From the NCBI GenBank assembly GCA_900538385.1, contig UWSO01000011.1, forward strand, positions 1 to 58,262: a stretch of 58,262 bases of DNA. The letters are read 5' to 3'. Positions 22,871-32,300 of this stretch are shown here, in pieces. The position numbers and the translations under genes are program-made. Under the pieces are notes generated by a model, which saw nothing but the letters and a program-made list of their open reading frames with translations, was not told where the DNA came from and searched no databases. Position 1 is the first letter of the stretch. Every line of letters begins with the position of its first letter. This DNA is from an uncultured Porphyromonas sp. (GTDB taxonomy: Bacteria > Bacteroidota > Bacteroidia > Bacteroidales > Porphyromonadaceae).

Positions 22871-24964
22871 TTAGCTGATTTGTCCCCAGTGGTGGGCGTT
22901 GGGGTGGATGCGTTCGAGGTTGATGCGGTAGAGCTCTGTGTCGGGCTTGTCGAGGAGTGGGCTATAGTCGAGGAGGTAGTTGACATCTAGTCGTGTGAGT
23001 GCGAGGAGGTTGTAGTCCGCCACAGGGTCAGCTATGCGGATGCCCGCTAGAGTGCCGCTCTGTCGTGTTCCCTCCATCTGTCCGAAGCCTCGTAGGCGCA
23101 TATCCTCTTCGGCGATCTTGAATCCGTCTTGCGTGGCAACCATTGTGTCGATGCGTTGCTTTGCATCGCCCTGTAGGTCATCGGGCGTGACGAGGAGGCA
23201 GTAGCTCTTGTCGCCACCACGTCCCACACGTCCCCGCAGCTGATGTAGCTGTGCTAGTCCGAAGCGCTGCGCATCGTTGATCACCATGACTGTAGCATTT
23301 GGCACGTTGACACCCACCTCTATGACGGTCGTGGCGAGGAGTATCGGCACCTCACCTGAGGCAAACCGCTCCATCTGTTCCGCCTTGTCCTCGGCACTGA
23401 GACGTCCGTGAACGTAGACGACTCGCTCTTCGCCAAAGCGCTCTACGTACTCCTTGTAACCCACCTCTAGATTGGCAAAGTCAGACTCCTCCGTCCCCTC
23501 GATCATGGGGAAGACGACGTAGATCTGTTGTCCACGATTGATCGTTTCGTTGATGAGGCTGTAGAGTGTTTCTTTCTTCTTTTCTGCTATCTGGAGGGTT
23601 GTGATTGGTTTGCGCCCAGGGGGCATCTCGTCTATGACCGAGACATCGAGATCGCCATACATCGTCATCGCTAGAGTGCGGGGTATCGGGGTGGCACTCA
23701 TGACGAGGATGTGGGGGAGTGTCAGCACATTCTTGCCCCAGAGCTTGGATCGCTGGGCTACGCCAAAACGGTGCTGCTCATCGATGACGGCCATACCAAG
23801 CTTGCGAAAGGCGACCCGCTCCTCTAATATAGCGTGCGTGCCGATCAAGATGGAGAGGCTGCCATCGGCTAGGGCCGACAAGGTCTCACGTCGCTCTCTT
23901 GTCTTGCTACTCCCTGTGAGGATAGCTATGGAAATGTCCAGCCCCTCGACGAACTCGGAGATGGTCTCGTAGTGTTGCTGCGCTAGGATCTCTGTCGGGG
24001 CTAGCATGCAGGCTTGGTAGCCGTTGTCTACGGCTAGGAGCATAGCAAAGAGCGCAACGAGGGTCTTGCCACTGCCCACGTCTCCCTGCAGAAGGCGGTT
24101 CATCTGTGCACCCGAGATGGTGTCACGACGTATCTCGCGGAGGACCCGCTTTTGCGCTCCTGTGAGATCGTAGGGTAGTGCGTGGTATAGACCGTTGAAG
24201 AGCTTGCCTACCTGATCCAGTCGATAGCCCTCGTAGCGCATGCGCTGCATGACGGCTAGGCGACGCAGGTAGAGGTTGAGGTAAAAGAGTTCGTCGTACT
24301 TCAGTCTGAACTTAGCTACCTGTGCCTGCTCGACACTCTGGGGATGATGAACCCATCTGATAGCAGTCTGTAGGGGTGCTAGATGACGGTGCGCTATGAG
24401 TGGCTCGGAGAGCGTCTCGGGGATGGAGAAGTAAGGGCTCTGGAGGAGCTGGTCGATGTAGCGCCCTAAGAAAGCGGAGTCGATGCGGGAGCGCTTGAGT
24501 CGCTCTGTAGTTCGGTAGATCGGCTGGTACCCACCGACGGATGGGTTGGGCTTGTCTGCAGGCTTGATCTCAGGGTGTGTGATTTGAAGCTGATTGTTGA
24601 AGAGCTGCAGCTTGCCGTAGACGATATATTTGCACCCAGGCGTGAGTGATCGCTGTATGTAGTTGTGCCCTTTGAACCAGACTAATAGCAACTCTCCTGT
24701 GTCGTCCATAAGGCGTGCGGAGAGGCTGCTCTTGCGCCCCAAAGAGGGTGCGCTAAAGGGTTGTAAGATTCCCTCGACCTGCACCTCCGACATAGATGGC
24801 ATGAGCGAGCCTATGGGGTAGATGACCCGACGGTCGGCGTAGCGGTAGGGAATGTAGTAGAGCAGGTCCCGATAGGTGTGTAGATCTAGCTCTTCAGCTA
24901 TTAGCTGCGCCCGTTTGGTTCCCAGTCCAGGCAGATCTGCTAGGGGGGTGGTCAAGAAGCTCAT
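22871..24964 (-). CDS. recG: ATP-dependent DNA helicase RecG
   Basis: 697-aa superfamily 2 helicase that remodels replication forks and branched DNA. An N-terminal wedge/OB region (IEGILQPF-like start) precedes the helicase core with Walker A GDVGSGKT, the DEQH box (VIDEQHRFGV), SATPIPRTLAMT and a motif VI region QLRGRVGRGG. The length is normal for the family. It is the last gene of a five-gene minus-strand run (fabH, era, der, ispD, recG), 25 bp after ispD. Confidence 0.97.
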   Translation of the reverse strand: MSFLTTPLADLPGLGTKRAQLIAEELDLHTYRDLLYYIPYRYADRRVIYPIGSLMPSMSEVQVEGILQPFSAPSLGRKSSLSARLMDDTGELLLVWFKGHNYIQRSLTPGCKYIVYGKLQLFNNQLQITHPEIKPADKPNPSVGGYQPIYRTTERLKRSRIDSAFLGRYIDQLLQSPYFSIPETLSEPLIAHRHLAPLQTAIRWVHHPQSVEQAQVAKFRLKYDELFYLNLYLRRLAVMQRMRYEGYRLDQVGKLFNGLYHALPYDLTGAQKRVLREIRRDTISGAQMNRLLQGDVGSGKTLVALFAMLLAVDNGYQACMLAPTEILAQQHYETISEFVEGLDISIAILTGSSKTRERRETLSALADGSLSILIGTHAILEERVAFRKLGMAVIDEQHRFGVAQRSKLWGKNVLTLPHILVMSATPIPRTLAMTMYGDLDVSVIDEMPPGRKPITTLQIAEKKKETLYSLINETINRGQQIYVVFPMIEGTEESDFANLEVGYKEYVERFGEERVVYVHGRLSAEDKAEQMERFASGEVPILLATTVIEVGVNVPNATVMVINDAQRFGLAQLHQLRGRVGRGGDKSYCLLVTPDDLQGDAKQRIDTMVATQDGFKIAEEDMRLRGFGQMEGTRQSGTLAGIRIADPVADYNLLALTRLDVNYLLDYSPLLDKPDTELYRINLERIHPNAHHWGQIS

Positions 24965-24989
24965 AGCAGTATGGGCAGAGAGGTGCGGC

Positions 24990-25739
24990 TTACCTACTCG
25001 AGAGTAATTTCTCCGTGAGGCGTAGACGCTCCTGACGTGATGTGGTCAGGAGATGCTCACCCCAGTAAAGCTGGTCGGGGGTAGTGATCTTGATATTCTC
25101 CGTGGTATCAGGGACCAATGCTAGGTCGCTGTAGAGTTGGTCATACACGGAGCAGTCGTCGGTGAAGCTCTCCTGAAAAGGCTGCTGGTAAGCCTCCTTG
25201 ATGCGCTCGGACCAAAAGACCTGTGGCGTACGCACCAAGCGGTAGTGACTACGATTTGTCGCTTGCGAATGCTGCTCTGCTCCCTCCTTAGGTACGTAGC
25301 GTAAGCTCTCCGTGAGCTCTAGGACAGGTACGGCTGCCCCGACCTGCTGAGCCGCCTCGTAGCATTTGTCTACAACCTCTCCAGAGACAAAAGGTCGTAC
25401 AGCATCATGTATGCCAACGAGAGCACCGTCGGGCACAACACGCAGCGCTCTCTGGACTGTGTCAAAGCGCTTTTTACCAGCGACAGTCAGATGGACACGA
25501 TCCGTAAGACCAATCGTTTGGAGCATGTCCTCGACGATGATACGGTAGTCGTACGATATGCCAAGGACGATGTAGTCCACATGCTTTGCTAGAGCCTCTA
25601 TGGTGTGCTGAAGGATTGTTTTACTCCCTAGTCTGATGTATTGCTTAGGTAGTCCAGCACCCATACGAACACCCGACCCTCCAGAGGGAATGATGAGATA
25701 TCGTTTAATATGATCTGACGCTTTTACTGCTTGCTCCAT
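24990..25739 (-). CDS. ispD: 2-C-methyl-D-erythritol 4-phosphate cytidylyltransferase
   Basis: 249 aa. It makes CDP-methylerythritol in the MEP isoprenoid pathway. The CTP-binding glycine-rich loop is seen as PSGGSGVRMGAGLPKQY near residue 17 (usual enzymes have PAAG), followed by the conserved IHDAVRPF block and DDCSVYDQL near the C-terminus. The 28-bp gap to der and 25-bp gap to recG suggest co-transcription. Confidence 0.93.
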   Translation of the reverse strand: MEQAVKASDHIKRYLIIPSGGSGVRMGAGLPKQYIRLGSKTILQHTIEALAKHVDYIVLGISYDYRIIVEDMLQTIGLTDRVHLTVAGKKRFDTVQRALRVVPDGALVGIHDAVRPFVSGEVVDKCYEAAQQVGAAVPVLELTESLRYVPKEGAEQHSQATNRSHYRLVRTPQVFWSERIKEAYQQPFQESFTDDCSVYDQLYSDLALVPDTTENIKITTPDQLYWGEHLLTTSRQERLRLTEKLLSSR

Positions 25740-25766
25740 ATTTATAGACGGTTGCGAAGAGGAGAG

Positions 25767-27077
25767 TTATTTCTCCCTGAGGAAGATGTTGATGGGAGTC
25801 CCGCAGAAGTCCCAATTCTTGCGAATTTGATTCTCGAGAAAGCGCTTGTACGGCTCACGCACCCATTGAGGTAGATTGGCATAAAAAGCAAAGGTCGGCA
25901 CCGCTGTGGGGAGCTGCTGTACGAACTTGATCTTAATATACTTACCCTTGATAGAGGGTGGTGGAGTCTTCTCGATCAGTGGAAGCAAGACTTGATTAAG
26001 CTGGTGCGTCGGGATGCGTGTCGAGCGCATATCGTAGACATGCTGCGCCGTCTCGATCACCTTCAGAATGCGCTGCTTGTTGAGTGCTGAGATGAAGATA
26101 ATCGGGAAGTCGGTAAAGGGGGCAAACCGCGCACGAATCGCCTCCTCCATGGTACGCTGTACGGGCATGCTCTTGTCCTCGACGAGATCCCATTTATTGA
26201 CGCACACGACAAGTCCCTTGTTGTTGCGCTGGATCACACGAAAGATATTGGCGTCCTGAGCCTCTATTCCTCTTGTAGCATCGATCAGCATGATGCATAC
26301 ATCGGCATTCTCGATAGCACGGATGGCACGGATCACCGAGTAGTACTCGAGGTCTTCGTTGACCTTGCCCTTCTTGCGAATACCCGCTGTATCAACGAGG
26401 TAGAAGTGCTGGTTGAACTTATCGTACTCGGCAAAGATGCTGTCTCGCGTGGTGCCAGAGCGGTCGGTGACAATGTTGCGCTCCTCCCCGATGAGGGCAT
26501 TGAGGAGCGAAGACTTACCTGCATTCGGTCTGCCCACGATCGCAAAGCGAGGCAGCTCGAGGAGAGGCTCATGATTGCCTTCCTTAGGGAGTAGCTCTAA
26601 GATACGGTCTAGGAGGTCACCCGTTGAGGAACCGTTGATCGCAGAGATAGGGTAGGGGTCGCCAATGCCTAGGGAGTAAAACTCCGCAGCATCGTTGTGC
26701 TGGGTGAAGTTGTCCGCTTTATTGGCCACCAGTATGACAGGCTTGTTGGTCTGTCGGAGCATCAGAGCTATCTCGTCGTCTAGATCGGTCACGCCGTTGA
26801 GAATGTCCACGACAAAGAGTATCAGGTCAGCCTCTTCAACCGCTATGCGTACCTGCTTATTGATCTCTTCCTCGAAGACATCATCGCTGCGCAAGACCCA
26901 TCCGCCTGTGTCTACAATCGAAAAGGTACGCTCGCACCAAGTGACGTGACCATACTGTCGGTCACGTGTCGTACCTGCCTCGTCTGTGACGATCGCTTGG
27001 CGGGAGCGGGTCAGACGGTTGAAGAGGGTACTCTTGCCCACGTTGGGGCGCCCTACGATGGCTACTAGATTACTCAT
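25767..27077 (-). CDS. der: Ribosome biogenesis GTPase Der (EngA)
   Basis: 436 aa with two tandem GTPase domains. Domain 1 has GRPNVGKST near residue 9 and DTAGG-type DTGGW plus NKAD. Domain 2 has GRPNAGKSSLLNAL near residue 186, DTAGIRKKGK and NKWDL. A C-terminal KH-like domain ends in KNWDFCGTPINIFLREK. It acts in 50S subunit maturation. The next upstream gene on the same strand is another ribosome-associated GTPase, era, with a 73-bp gap. Confidence 0.98.
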   Translation of the reverse strand: MSNLVAIVGRPNVGKSTLFNRLTRSRQAIVTDEAGTTRDRQYGHVTWCERTFSIVDTGGWVLRSDDVFEEEINKQVRIAVEEADLILFVVDILNGVTDLDDEIALMLRQTNKPVILVANKADNFTQHNDAAEFYSLGIGDPYPISAINGSSTGDLLDRILELLPKEGNHEPLLELPRFAIVGRPNAGKSSLLNALIGEERNIVTDRSGTTRDSIFAEYDKFNQHFYLVDTAGIRKKGKVNEDLEYYSVIRAIRAIENADVCIMLIDATRGIEAQDANIFRVIQRNNKGLVVCVNKWDLVEDKSMPVQRTMEEAIRARFAPFTDFPIIFISALNKQRILKVIETAQHVYDMRSTRIPTHQLNQVLLPLIEKTPPPSIKGKYIKIKFVQQLPTAVPTFAFYANLPQWVREPYKRFLENQIRKNWDFCGTPINIFLREK

Positions 27078-27150
27078 AGCTTGATGTCTCTTATAGACTA
27101 TATTAGTCTGCTTAGTATATAAATAGGTGCGTCAAAAAGCAGCTCAGCGG

Positions 27151-28071
27151 CTAGATGTCGTAGCCGAACTGTGTCAATGCTTGATCACTCTGACGCCAAT
27201 CCTTATCCACGCGAACCAATAGTGTCAGGTGGATATGCTTGTCAAAGAATCGCTCCAGATCCTTTCGTGCCGAGATGCCGAGGCGCTTGATGGCGGTGCC
27301 TTTGTGCCCGATGATGATCCCCTTTTGCGACTCACGCTCCACGAGGATCACGCAGCGCATGTCGATCCTGTCGGGACTCTCGACAAACTCCTCCACGACA
27401 ACCTCCACAGCATACGGCACCTCCTGGTGATAGTACTGAAGTGCCTTCTCGCGGATAATCTCCGAAACGAAGAAGCGTGCTGGCCGATCGGTTAGAGCGT
27501 CCTGCTCAAAGTAAGGCGGCGACACGGGGAGTAGCTCCTCGATACGCTTCTTGAGCGGAGCTAGGTTAAACTGTCTCAATGCCGATACGGGGATAATCTC
27601 CGCCTGCGGAATGATGCTGTGCCAATAGTCGACTAGCTCCTCCAAATGCTTCTGGTCTGTCAGGTCTACCTTATTAATGACAATGATGATCGGGCAGGAG
27701 AGTCTCTGTACACGCTCCACAAAGTCGTGATGCTTATCTCGCTCCTCCATCGTGTCGGTGACGTAGAGTAGCAGGTCGGCATCTTCTAGTGCTTGCTCCG
27801 AGTAGGCGCGCATGCGCTCCTGCAACTTGTAGCTAGGCTGTAGCACACCAGGCGTATCGCTGTAGACCACCTGTATGTGGTCGCTATTGACGATGCCAAG
27901 GATGCGGTGCCGTGTCGTCTGAGCCTTGCTCGTGATGATCGATATGCGCTCTCCGACTAGATAGTTCATCAGCGTCGACTTACCCACATTGGGATTGCCG
28001 ACGATGCTCACGAAGCCACTCTTGTAGCCCTCTGGCAAGGACTTACCGGCGAGGTGCTGTAGCTCCGTCAT
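27151..28071 (-). CDS. era: GTPase Era
   Basis: 306 aa. GTPase domain with GNPNVGKST at residues 25-33, DTPGVLQP and NKVDLT; C-terminal KH domain with IIIGHKGTAIKRLG that binds 16S rRNA near its 3' end. It functions in 30S assembly. The ATG used overlaps the fabH 3' end by 29 bp; a TTG slightly downstream (before PEGYKSGF) would also give a typical Era N-terminus, so the exact start is uncertain. Confidence 0.97.
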   Translation of the reverse strand: MTELQHLAGKSLPEGYKSGFVSIVGNPNVGKSTLMNYLVGERISIITSKAQTTRHRILGIVNSDHIQVVYSDTPGVLQPSYKLQERMRAYSEQALEDADLLLYVTDTMEERDKHHDFVERVQRLSCPIIIVINKVDLTDQKHLEELVDYWHSIIPQAEIIPVSALRQFNLAPLKKRIEELLPVSPPYFEQDALTDRPARFFVSEIIREKALQYYHQEVPYAVEVVVEEFVESPDRIDMRCVILVERESQKGIIIGHKGTAIKRLGISARKDLERFFDKHIHLTLLVRVDKDWRQSDQALTQFGYDI

Positions 28072-29065
28072 AGCCCCAAACTAAATAGACTGCTCCCCAC
28101 GTGTACCCTGCACCGAAGGAGCTTAGGATGAGCTTGTCGCCCTTCTTGAGTTTAGGCTCATACTCCCAGAGGCAGATAGGTATCGTCGCAGAGGATATGT
28201 TGCCATACTTCTGAATAGTCACCATCACCTTATCCATCGGCACGTCGGTGTACTCCGAGACCGCCTGGATGATACGCATATTAGCTTGGTGAGGTACGAC
28301 CCAAGCGACATCATCATTGGTTAGATGGTTGCGCTTCATCACTTCGCGGCTTACACGAGCCATATCTAGAACCGCATTTTTGAAGACATGCTGTCCCTCC
28401 TGATAGACAAAGTGCTCACGTCGTGCGACTGTCTCCGCTGTGGCGGGACTAGCCGATCCGCCCGACTTCATGATCAGGTGCGAGCGACCATTGCCGTCGG
28501 TCTTAAAGAGAGCATCCTGCACGCCTAGCGAAGTGTCTTCCGTACGCTCCAGCAAGACACAGCCCGAGCCATCGCCAAAGAGCGGACTCGTCTGGCGGTC
28601 GGTGTAGTCGATCGCTGCGGACATCTTCTCAGTAGCTACCACGATCAGTCGCTTGTACTGCCCTGAGCGGATGTAATTGGCGCCCGTCTCTAGAGCGTAG
28701 AGCCAGCTAGGACAGGCCGAGTTTATGTCAAAGGTAAAAGCGTGCCGACACCCAGTCTCAAAGGCTACGATCGAAGAGGTCGATGGGAAGTGATAGTCGG
28801 CCGTATTCGTCGCTAGTATGACACCCTCTACGGTAAGTGGGTCTATATCCCATCGCTCCAACATCTGGCGAACAGCTTGGATAGCGAGGTAGGAGGCCCC
28901 GAGGCTCTTGTCCTTGAGTATGCGGCGCTCCTTGATGCCTACACGTGTCATAATCCACTCGTCGGTGGTGTCGACCATCTTCTCTAGGTCGGCATTAGTC
29001 AGTCGATCCTCCGGTAGGTAAGCACCTACGGCGGTGATCATCGCATTGTATTGGGTCGAAATCAT
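28043..29065 (-). CDS. fabH: 3-oxoacyl-[acyl-carrier-protein] synthase III
   Basis: 340-aa KASIII that condenses acyl-CoA with malonyl-ACP to start fatty-acid synthesis. The catalytic triad is visible: Cys118 in DINSACPSWL, His in VPHQANMRII, and Asn in GNISSATIP. It is first in the run fabH-era-der-ispD-recG. A second in-frame ATG at 29041 (MITAVGAYLPED) gives the usual FabH N-terminus and may be the true start. A TACCTTAG box (29103-29110) lies upstream. Confidence 0.96.
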   Translation of the reverse strand: MISTQYNAMITAVGAYLPEDRLTNADLEKMVDTTDEWIMTRVGIKERRILKDKSLGASYLAIQAVRQMLERWDIDPLTVEGVILATNTADYHFPSTSSIVAFETGCRHAFTFDINSACPSWLYALETGANYIRSGQYKRLIVVATEKMSAAIDYTDRQTSPLFGDGSGCVLLERTEDTSLGVQDALFKTDGNGRSHLIMKSGGSASPATAETVARREHFVYQEGQHVFKNAVLDMARVSREVMKRNHLTNDDVAWVVPHQANMRIIQAVSEYTDVPMDKVMVTIQKYGNISSATIPICLWEYEPKLKKGDKLILSSFGAGYTWGAVYLVWGYDGATAPRR

Positions 29066-29102
29066 GTATTGCTAGAAACTACTCGGAAATGGTATTCGGT
29101 CG

Positions 29103-29110
29103 CTAAGGTA
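29103..29110 (-). promoter_or_regulatory. Probable promoter of fabH-era-der-ispD-recG (TACCTTAG)
   Basis: On the minus strand TACCTTAG is one base from TAnnTTTG and is 38 bp before the fabH start. The 211-bp divergent gap to the PhoH-like gene contains only this and the opposing promoter. Confidence 0.45.
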
Positions 29111-29218
29111 ATAAAAATCGGGCAACGGACACGCATCTAGCTTGAAATATATTAGCTAAGTGCCACGGCTCTGCCATAAAGGTCGTAGATAGATGCTGGC
29201 CGTTTGGCGCAAAATAGC

Positions 29219-29226
29219 TAACTTTG
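29219..29226 (+). promoter_or_regulatory. Promoter -7 box TAACTTTG for the PhoH-like gene
   Basis: TAACTTTG lies 51 bp before the ATG at 29277 and inside the longer alternative reading (start 29193). This argues that the shorter protein is made. Confidence 0.6.
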
Positions 29227-29276
29227 GGACGAGCAAGGAACAAGCTTGCGAATATGAACTAGAAAAACAGACTAAT

Positions 29277-30713
29277 ATGCCAACAGCTCAAAAGAAGACC
29301 TCCTCTGCTACTACAGAGAGAAAGGAAACCTCCAACAAGAGTCAATCGAAGAAAGCGCCCCGCTCCAGTGCTAAGAGTAAGGCTACAAGTGTATCACACA
29401 GTAAGAACTTTGTCCTAGACACCAACGTCATCCTGCACGACTTTGAGTGCATCGACAAGTTTGAGGACAACGACATCTATATCCCCATCGTGGTGCTCGA
29501 GGAGCTGGACAAGTTTAAGAAAGGCTCCGATCAGATCAACTTCAACGCACGTGCCTTCGTTCGTAAGCTTGATGAGCTGACAGGAGCTGACTTCTTCGAG
29601 CATGGTGTTGATCTAGGAGAGGGGAGAGGACGTCTCTACGTCTATCTAGGCAATAAACCTCATGAGCGTGTGGCCCATGCTTTCGGAGAAAATATCCCAG
29701 ACCACAAGATCCTGAGTGCCACACTGCACATAGCAGAGGCAAATGAGGGGGAGCAGACTATCCTCGTGAGCAAGGATATCAACCTGCGCATGAAGGCTAA
29801 GTCGCTCGGCATCCCTGTTGAGGATTACTTCAATGACAAGGTGCAGACCTTCGACCTTTTTGACGAGGCTCAGCCAGTCTTCGAGGGGATCGATGTGGAG
29901 CTTATCAATCGTCTCTACAATGATGAACAGGGAGTCCCACTTGACGAGCTAGAGTTTGGCAGCAAGATACTACCCAATGAGTGCTTCGTTCTCAAGAGTG
30001 ATCAGAGCAGTGTGCTAGCGCGCTACAATCCCTTTGAGGCGATGGTGCGACGGGTCGATAAGTTTACCCATATGGGCATCACGCCGAGGAATGCGGAGCA
30101 GGCCTTTGCCTTCGATGTGCTGATGGATCCCAACGTGCTCCTCGTGGCGCTCTCGGGCAAGGCTGGTACAGGTAAGACGCTTCTAGCACTCGCTGCTGCT
30201 CTAGACCAAGCTGACCGCTATGGGCAGATCATGCTGGCGCGTCCTATTGTGGCACTCTCCAACAAGGACCTTGGCGCTCTGCCAGGTACGGAGCAGGAGA
30301 AAATACGTCCTTATATGCAGCCCCTCTTTGACAACCTGAATGTGATCAAGTCGCAGTTTAAGGGCGGCAAGCAGCAGGCGCAGCTGGAGAAACTACAGCA
30401 GGACAACAAGCTCATCATCGAGGCTCTAGCCTATCTACGTGGTCGTAGTCTGGCGGACGCAATCGTGATCGTCGATGAGGCGCAAAACCTAACCCCGAAC
30501 GAGGTCAAGACGATCATCACACGTGCCGGTGAGGGAACCAAGATGATCTTTTGCGGTGACGTGGAGCAGATCGATTCGCTTTATCTAGATAGCCAGAGCA
30601 ATGGTCTCGCCTATATGATCGACAAGATGCGTGGTGAGACGCTCTTTGCGCATGTCAACCTGATCAAGGGTGAGCGTAGCGAACTCAGTGAGCTGGCTTC
30701 ACACCTACTCTAA
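29277..30713 (+). CDS. PIN-domain / PhoH-like ATPase
   Basis: 478 aa from the preferred start (28 more residues if 29193 is used). A lysine/serine-rich N-terminal tail (about 45 residues) precedes a PIN nuclease domain (FVLDTNVILHDF, VVLEELDKFKKG, acidic residues conserved). A PhoH-type P-loop ATPase follows, with GKAGTGKTLLALAAA, IVDEAQNLTPNEVKTIITR and FCGDVEQID. PIN-PhoH proteins act on RNA (unwinding coupled to cleavage, as described for PhoH2); the physiological substrate in this organism is unknown. The ATG at 29277 follows the promoter and is therefore preferred. Confidence 0.93.
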   Translation: MPTAQKKTSSATTERKETSNKSQSKKAPRSSAKSKATSVSHSKNFVLDTNVILHDFECIDKFEDNDIYIPIVVLEELDKFKKGSDQINFNARAFVRKLDELTGADFFEHGVDLGEGRGRLYVYLGNKPHERVAHAFGENIPDHKILSATLHIAEANEGEQTILVSKDINLRMKAKSLGIPVEDYFNDKVQTFDLFDEAQPVFEGIDVELINRLYNDEQGVPLDELEFGSKILPNECFVLKSDQSSVLARYNPFEAMVRRVDKFTHMGITPRNAEQAFAFDVLMDPNVLLVALSGKAGTGKTLLALAAALDQADRYGQIMLARPIVALSNKDLGALPGTEQEKIRPYMQPLFDNLNVIKSQFKGGKQQAQLEKLQQDNKLIIEALAYLRGRSLADAIVIVDEAQNLTPNEVKTIITRAGEGTKMIFCGDVEQIDSLYLDSQSNGLAYMIDKMRGETLFAHVNLIKGERSELSELASHLL

Positions 30714-30754
30714 CTACTACTGAAAGCACTAGTACGATACCCTAAATCTGTAAT

Positions 30755-31258
30755 ATGAAAGAAACTACATCACCCTCGGGTGCTCATGACGGTGCTCGTG
30801 ATAAAGCTGTCGAGGGGCTTTCGCTGCTAGGCAATAAGCGCACAGTCTACGCACAGGACTACGATCCGAGTGTGCTGGAGGCTTTTGAGAATAAGCATCA
30901 AGATAGAGACTATCGCGTACGCTTCGAGTGCCCTGAGTTTACAGCGCTTTGTCCTATCACGGGGCAGCCTGACTTTGCTACCATATATATAGAGTATGTC
31001 CCAGACGTGCGTATGGTCGAGAGCAAGAGCCTCAAGCTCTATCTCTTTAGCTTTCGCTCGCATGGCGCCTTTCATGAGGATTGTGTGAACATCATCATGG
31101 ATGATTTGATCCGTCTGATGGATCCGAAGTATATCGAGGTGACGGGCGACTTCTCGCCACGCGGAGGCATTAGCATTGTGCCTTTTTGCAATTATGGTCG
31201 TCCAGGCACGCCCTACGAGTCGTATGCTCGTGAGCGTATGCTCGCCTTCCACCACTAG
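30755..31258 (+). CDS. queF: NADPH-dependent 7-cyano-7-deazaguanine reductase
   Basis: 167-aa short-type QueF that reduces preQ0 to preQ1 in queuosine tRNA modification. The catalytic pair Cys66 and Asp73 is in ALCPITGQPDFA, and the NADPH-binding ESKSLKLY motif starts at residue 89. FHEDCVN supplies further active-site residues. It lies 42 bp behind the PhoH-like gene and 13 bp before the lipid kinase gene, so all three may be co-transcribed. Other queuosine genes are not in the window. Confidence 0.96.
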   Translation: MKETTSPSGAHDGARDKAVEGLSLLGNKRTVYAQDYDPSVLEAFENKHQDRDYRVRFECPEFTALCPITGQPDFATIYIEYVPDVRMVESKSLKLYLFSFRSHGAFHEDCVNIIMDDLIRLMDPKYIEVTGDFSPRGGISIVPFCNYGRPGTPYESYARERMLAFHH

Positions 31259-31270
31259 AGATCTAGTCGT

Positions 31271-32167
31271 ATGCTAAGCTCTCAAAAGAAGTATCTCGTC
31301 ATCATCAATCCTATCTCTGGCACGTCTAGAAAGACGAATCTGCCTGAGCTAGCATTTAATATGCTCTCGGACAATGGCAGTGAGCTATACTTCGTCTATA
31401 CCAATGGAGAGGGACATGCCGATCGAATCATCAAGGATATAGCTGGTCAAGGGTTTGACTCGGTTATAGCTATCGGTGGAGATGGTACGATCAATGAGGT
31501 AGCAGATGCGGTGCGAACTACAGATATGTCTCTCGGCATCGTCCCGATGGGGTCGGGCAATGGACTGGCGCGCTCACTAGACATACCGCTAGACCCCGAA
31601 GCTGCCTTAGAGGTTATTCGCCGAGGGTATGTCAAGCGGATCGATTGCTGCGAGGCTGATGGGGTTCCCTTTTTCGTGACCTTCGGCGTGGGCTTTGATG
31701 CGCAAGTGACTGCTAGCTATGATCAGAAGAACTTTAGGGGGCCGCTCTCATACGTCCTCTCGACGGTCGATCAGTTTATCAAGCACAAGTCCTCGCTCTA
31801 TCGCCTACATCTCAATGGTGAGGTGATCGAGCAGAAAGCCTTTCTCGTGACTTGCGCTAATGCGGATCAGTATGGCAATAATGCGATCATAGCGCCCGAT
31901 GCCGAGCTCGATGACGGACTCTTTGACGTGGTTGTCATTAGAGATATGTCTTTATTGAAAGCTCCTCAAGTGGCTATCAGTCTCTTTACGAAGCGTGTGG
32001 ATGAGAGTGCCTCTATCGATATTTATCGTACGGATCATCTCATCATAGAGCGTGAGAAGGAGGACTATGCGCAGGTCGATGGTGAGCTTATCGACCTAGG
32101 CCGTCGCATCGAGATTACGATCCAAAAGCAGCAACTGCCCATCTTAGTCCCGCAGCCCAAAAGCTAA
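31271..32167 (+). CDS. Diacylglycerol/sphingolipid-type lipid kinase
   Basis: 298-aa protein of the DAGK catalytic family (YegS/BmrU-like). The nucleotide-binding motif GGDGTINEV is at residues 69-77, with an upstream NPISGT motif near residue 13 and PMGSGNGLARSL in the middle. It would phosphorylate a lipid alcohol at the membrane; the substrate (diacylglycerol or a sphingoid base, both present in Porphyromonas) cannot be told from sequence. A terminator follows at 32213. Confidence 0.92.
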   Translation: MLSSQKKYLVIINPISGTSRKTNLPELAFNMLSDNGSELYFVYTNGEGHADRIIKDIAGQGFDSVIAIGGDGTINEVADAVRTTDMSLGIVPMGSGNGLARSLDIPLDPEAALEVIRRGYVKRIDCCEADGVPFFVTFGVGFDAQVTASYDQKNFRGPLSYVLSTVDQFIKHKSSLYRLHLNGEVIEQKAFLVTCANADQYGNNAIIAPDAELDDGLFDVVVIRDMSLLKAPQVAISLFTKRVDESASIDIYRTDHLIIEREKEDYAQVDGELIDLGRRIEITIQKQQLPILVPQPKS

Positions 32168-32212
32168 CCAATAGCTGAAACGGAGCTTTAGCATAAGCAT
32201 TGATCTATAAAA

Positions 32213-32248
32213 CAAGAGCCTGCCCGCTGGTTAGCGAGTAGGCTCTTG
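32213..32248. terminator. Bidirectional terminator between convergent genes
   Basis: CAAGAGCCTGC and GTAGGCTCTTG form an 11-bp stem with a G-U/mismatch. A TTTTATAG tail on the minus strand and CTGTTT on the plus strand allow it to serve both the lipid kinase gene and the lipoprotein gene. Confidence 0.8.
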
Positions 32249-32300
32249 CTCTGTTTAGTGCATTGGGTGTGTCGCACAGGGGCGACAGACTCCTCCAGCC

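Noticed and set aside
29193..29276. Upstream in-frame start of the PhoH-like gene
   Set aside because: A TAACTTTG promoter box lies inside this extension, so it would not be transcribed in full.
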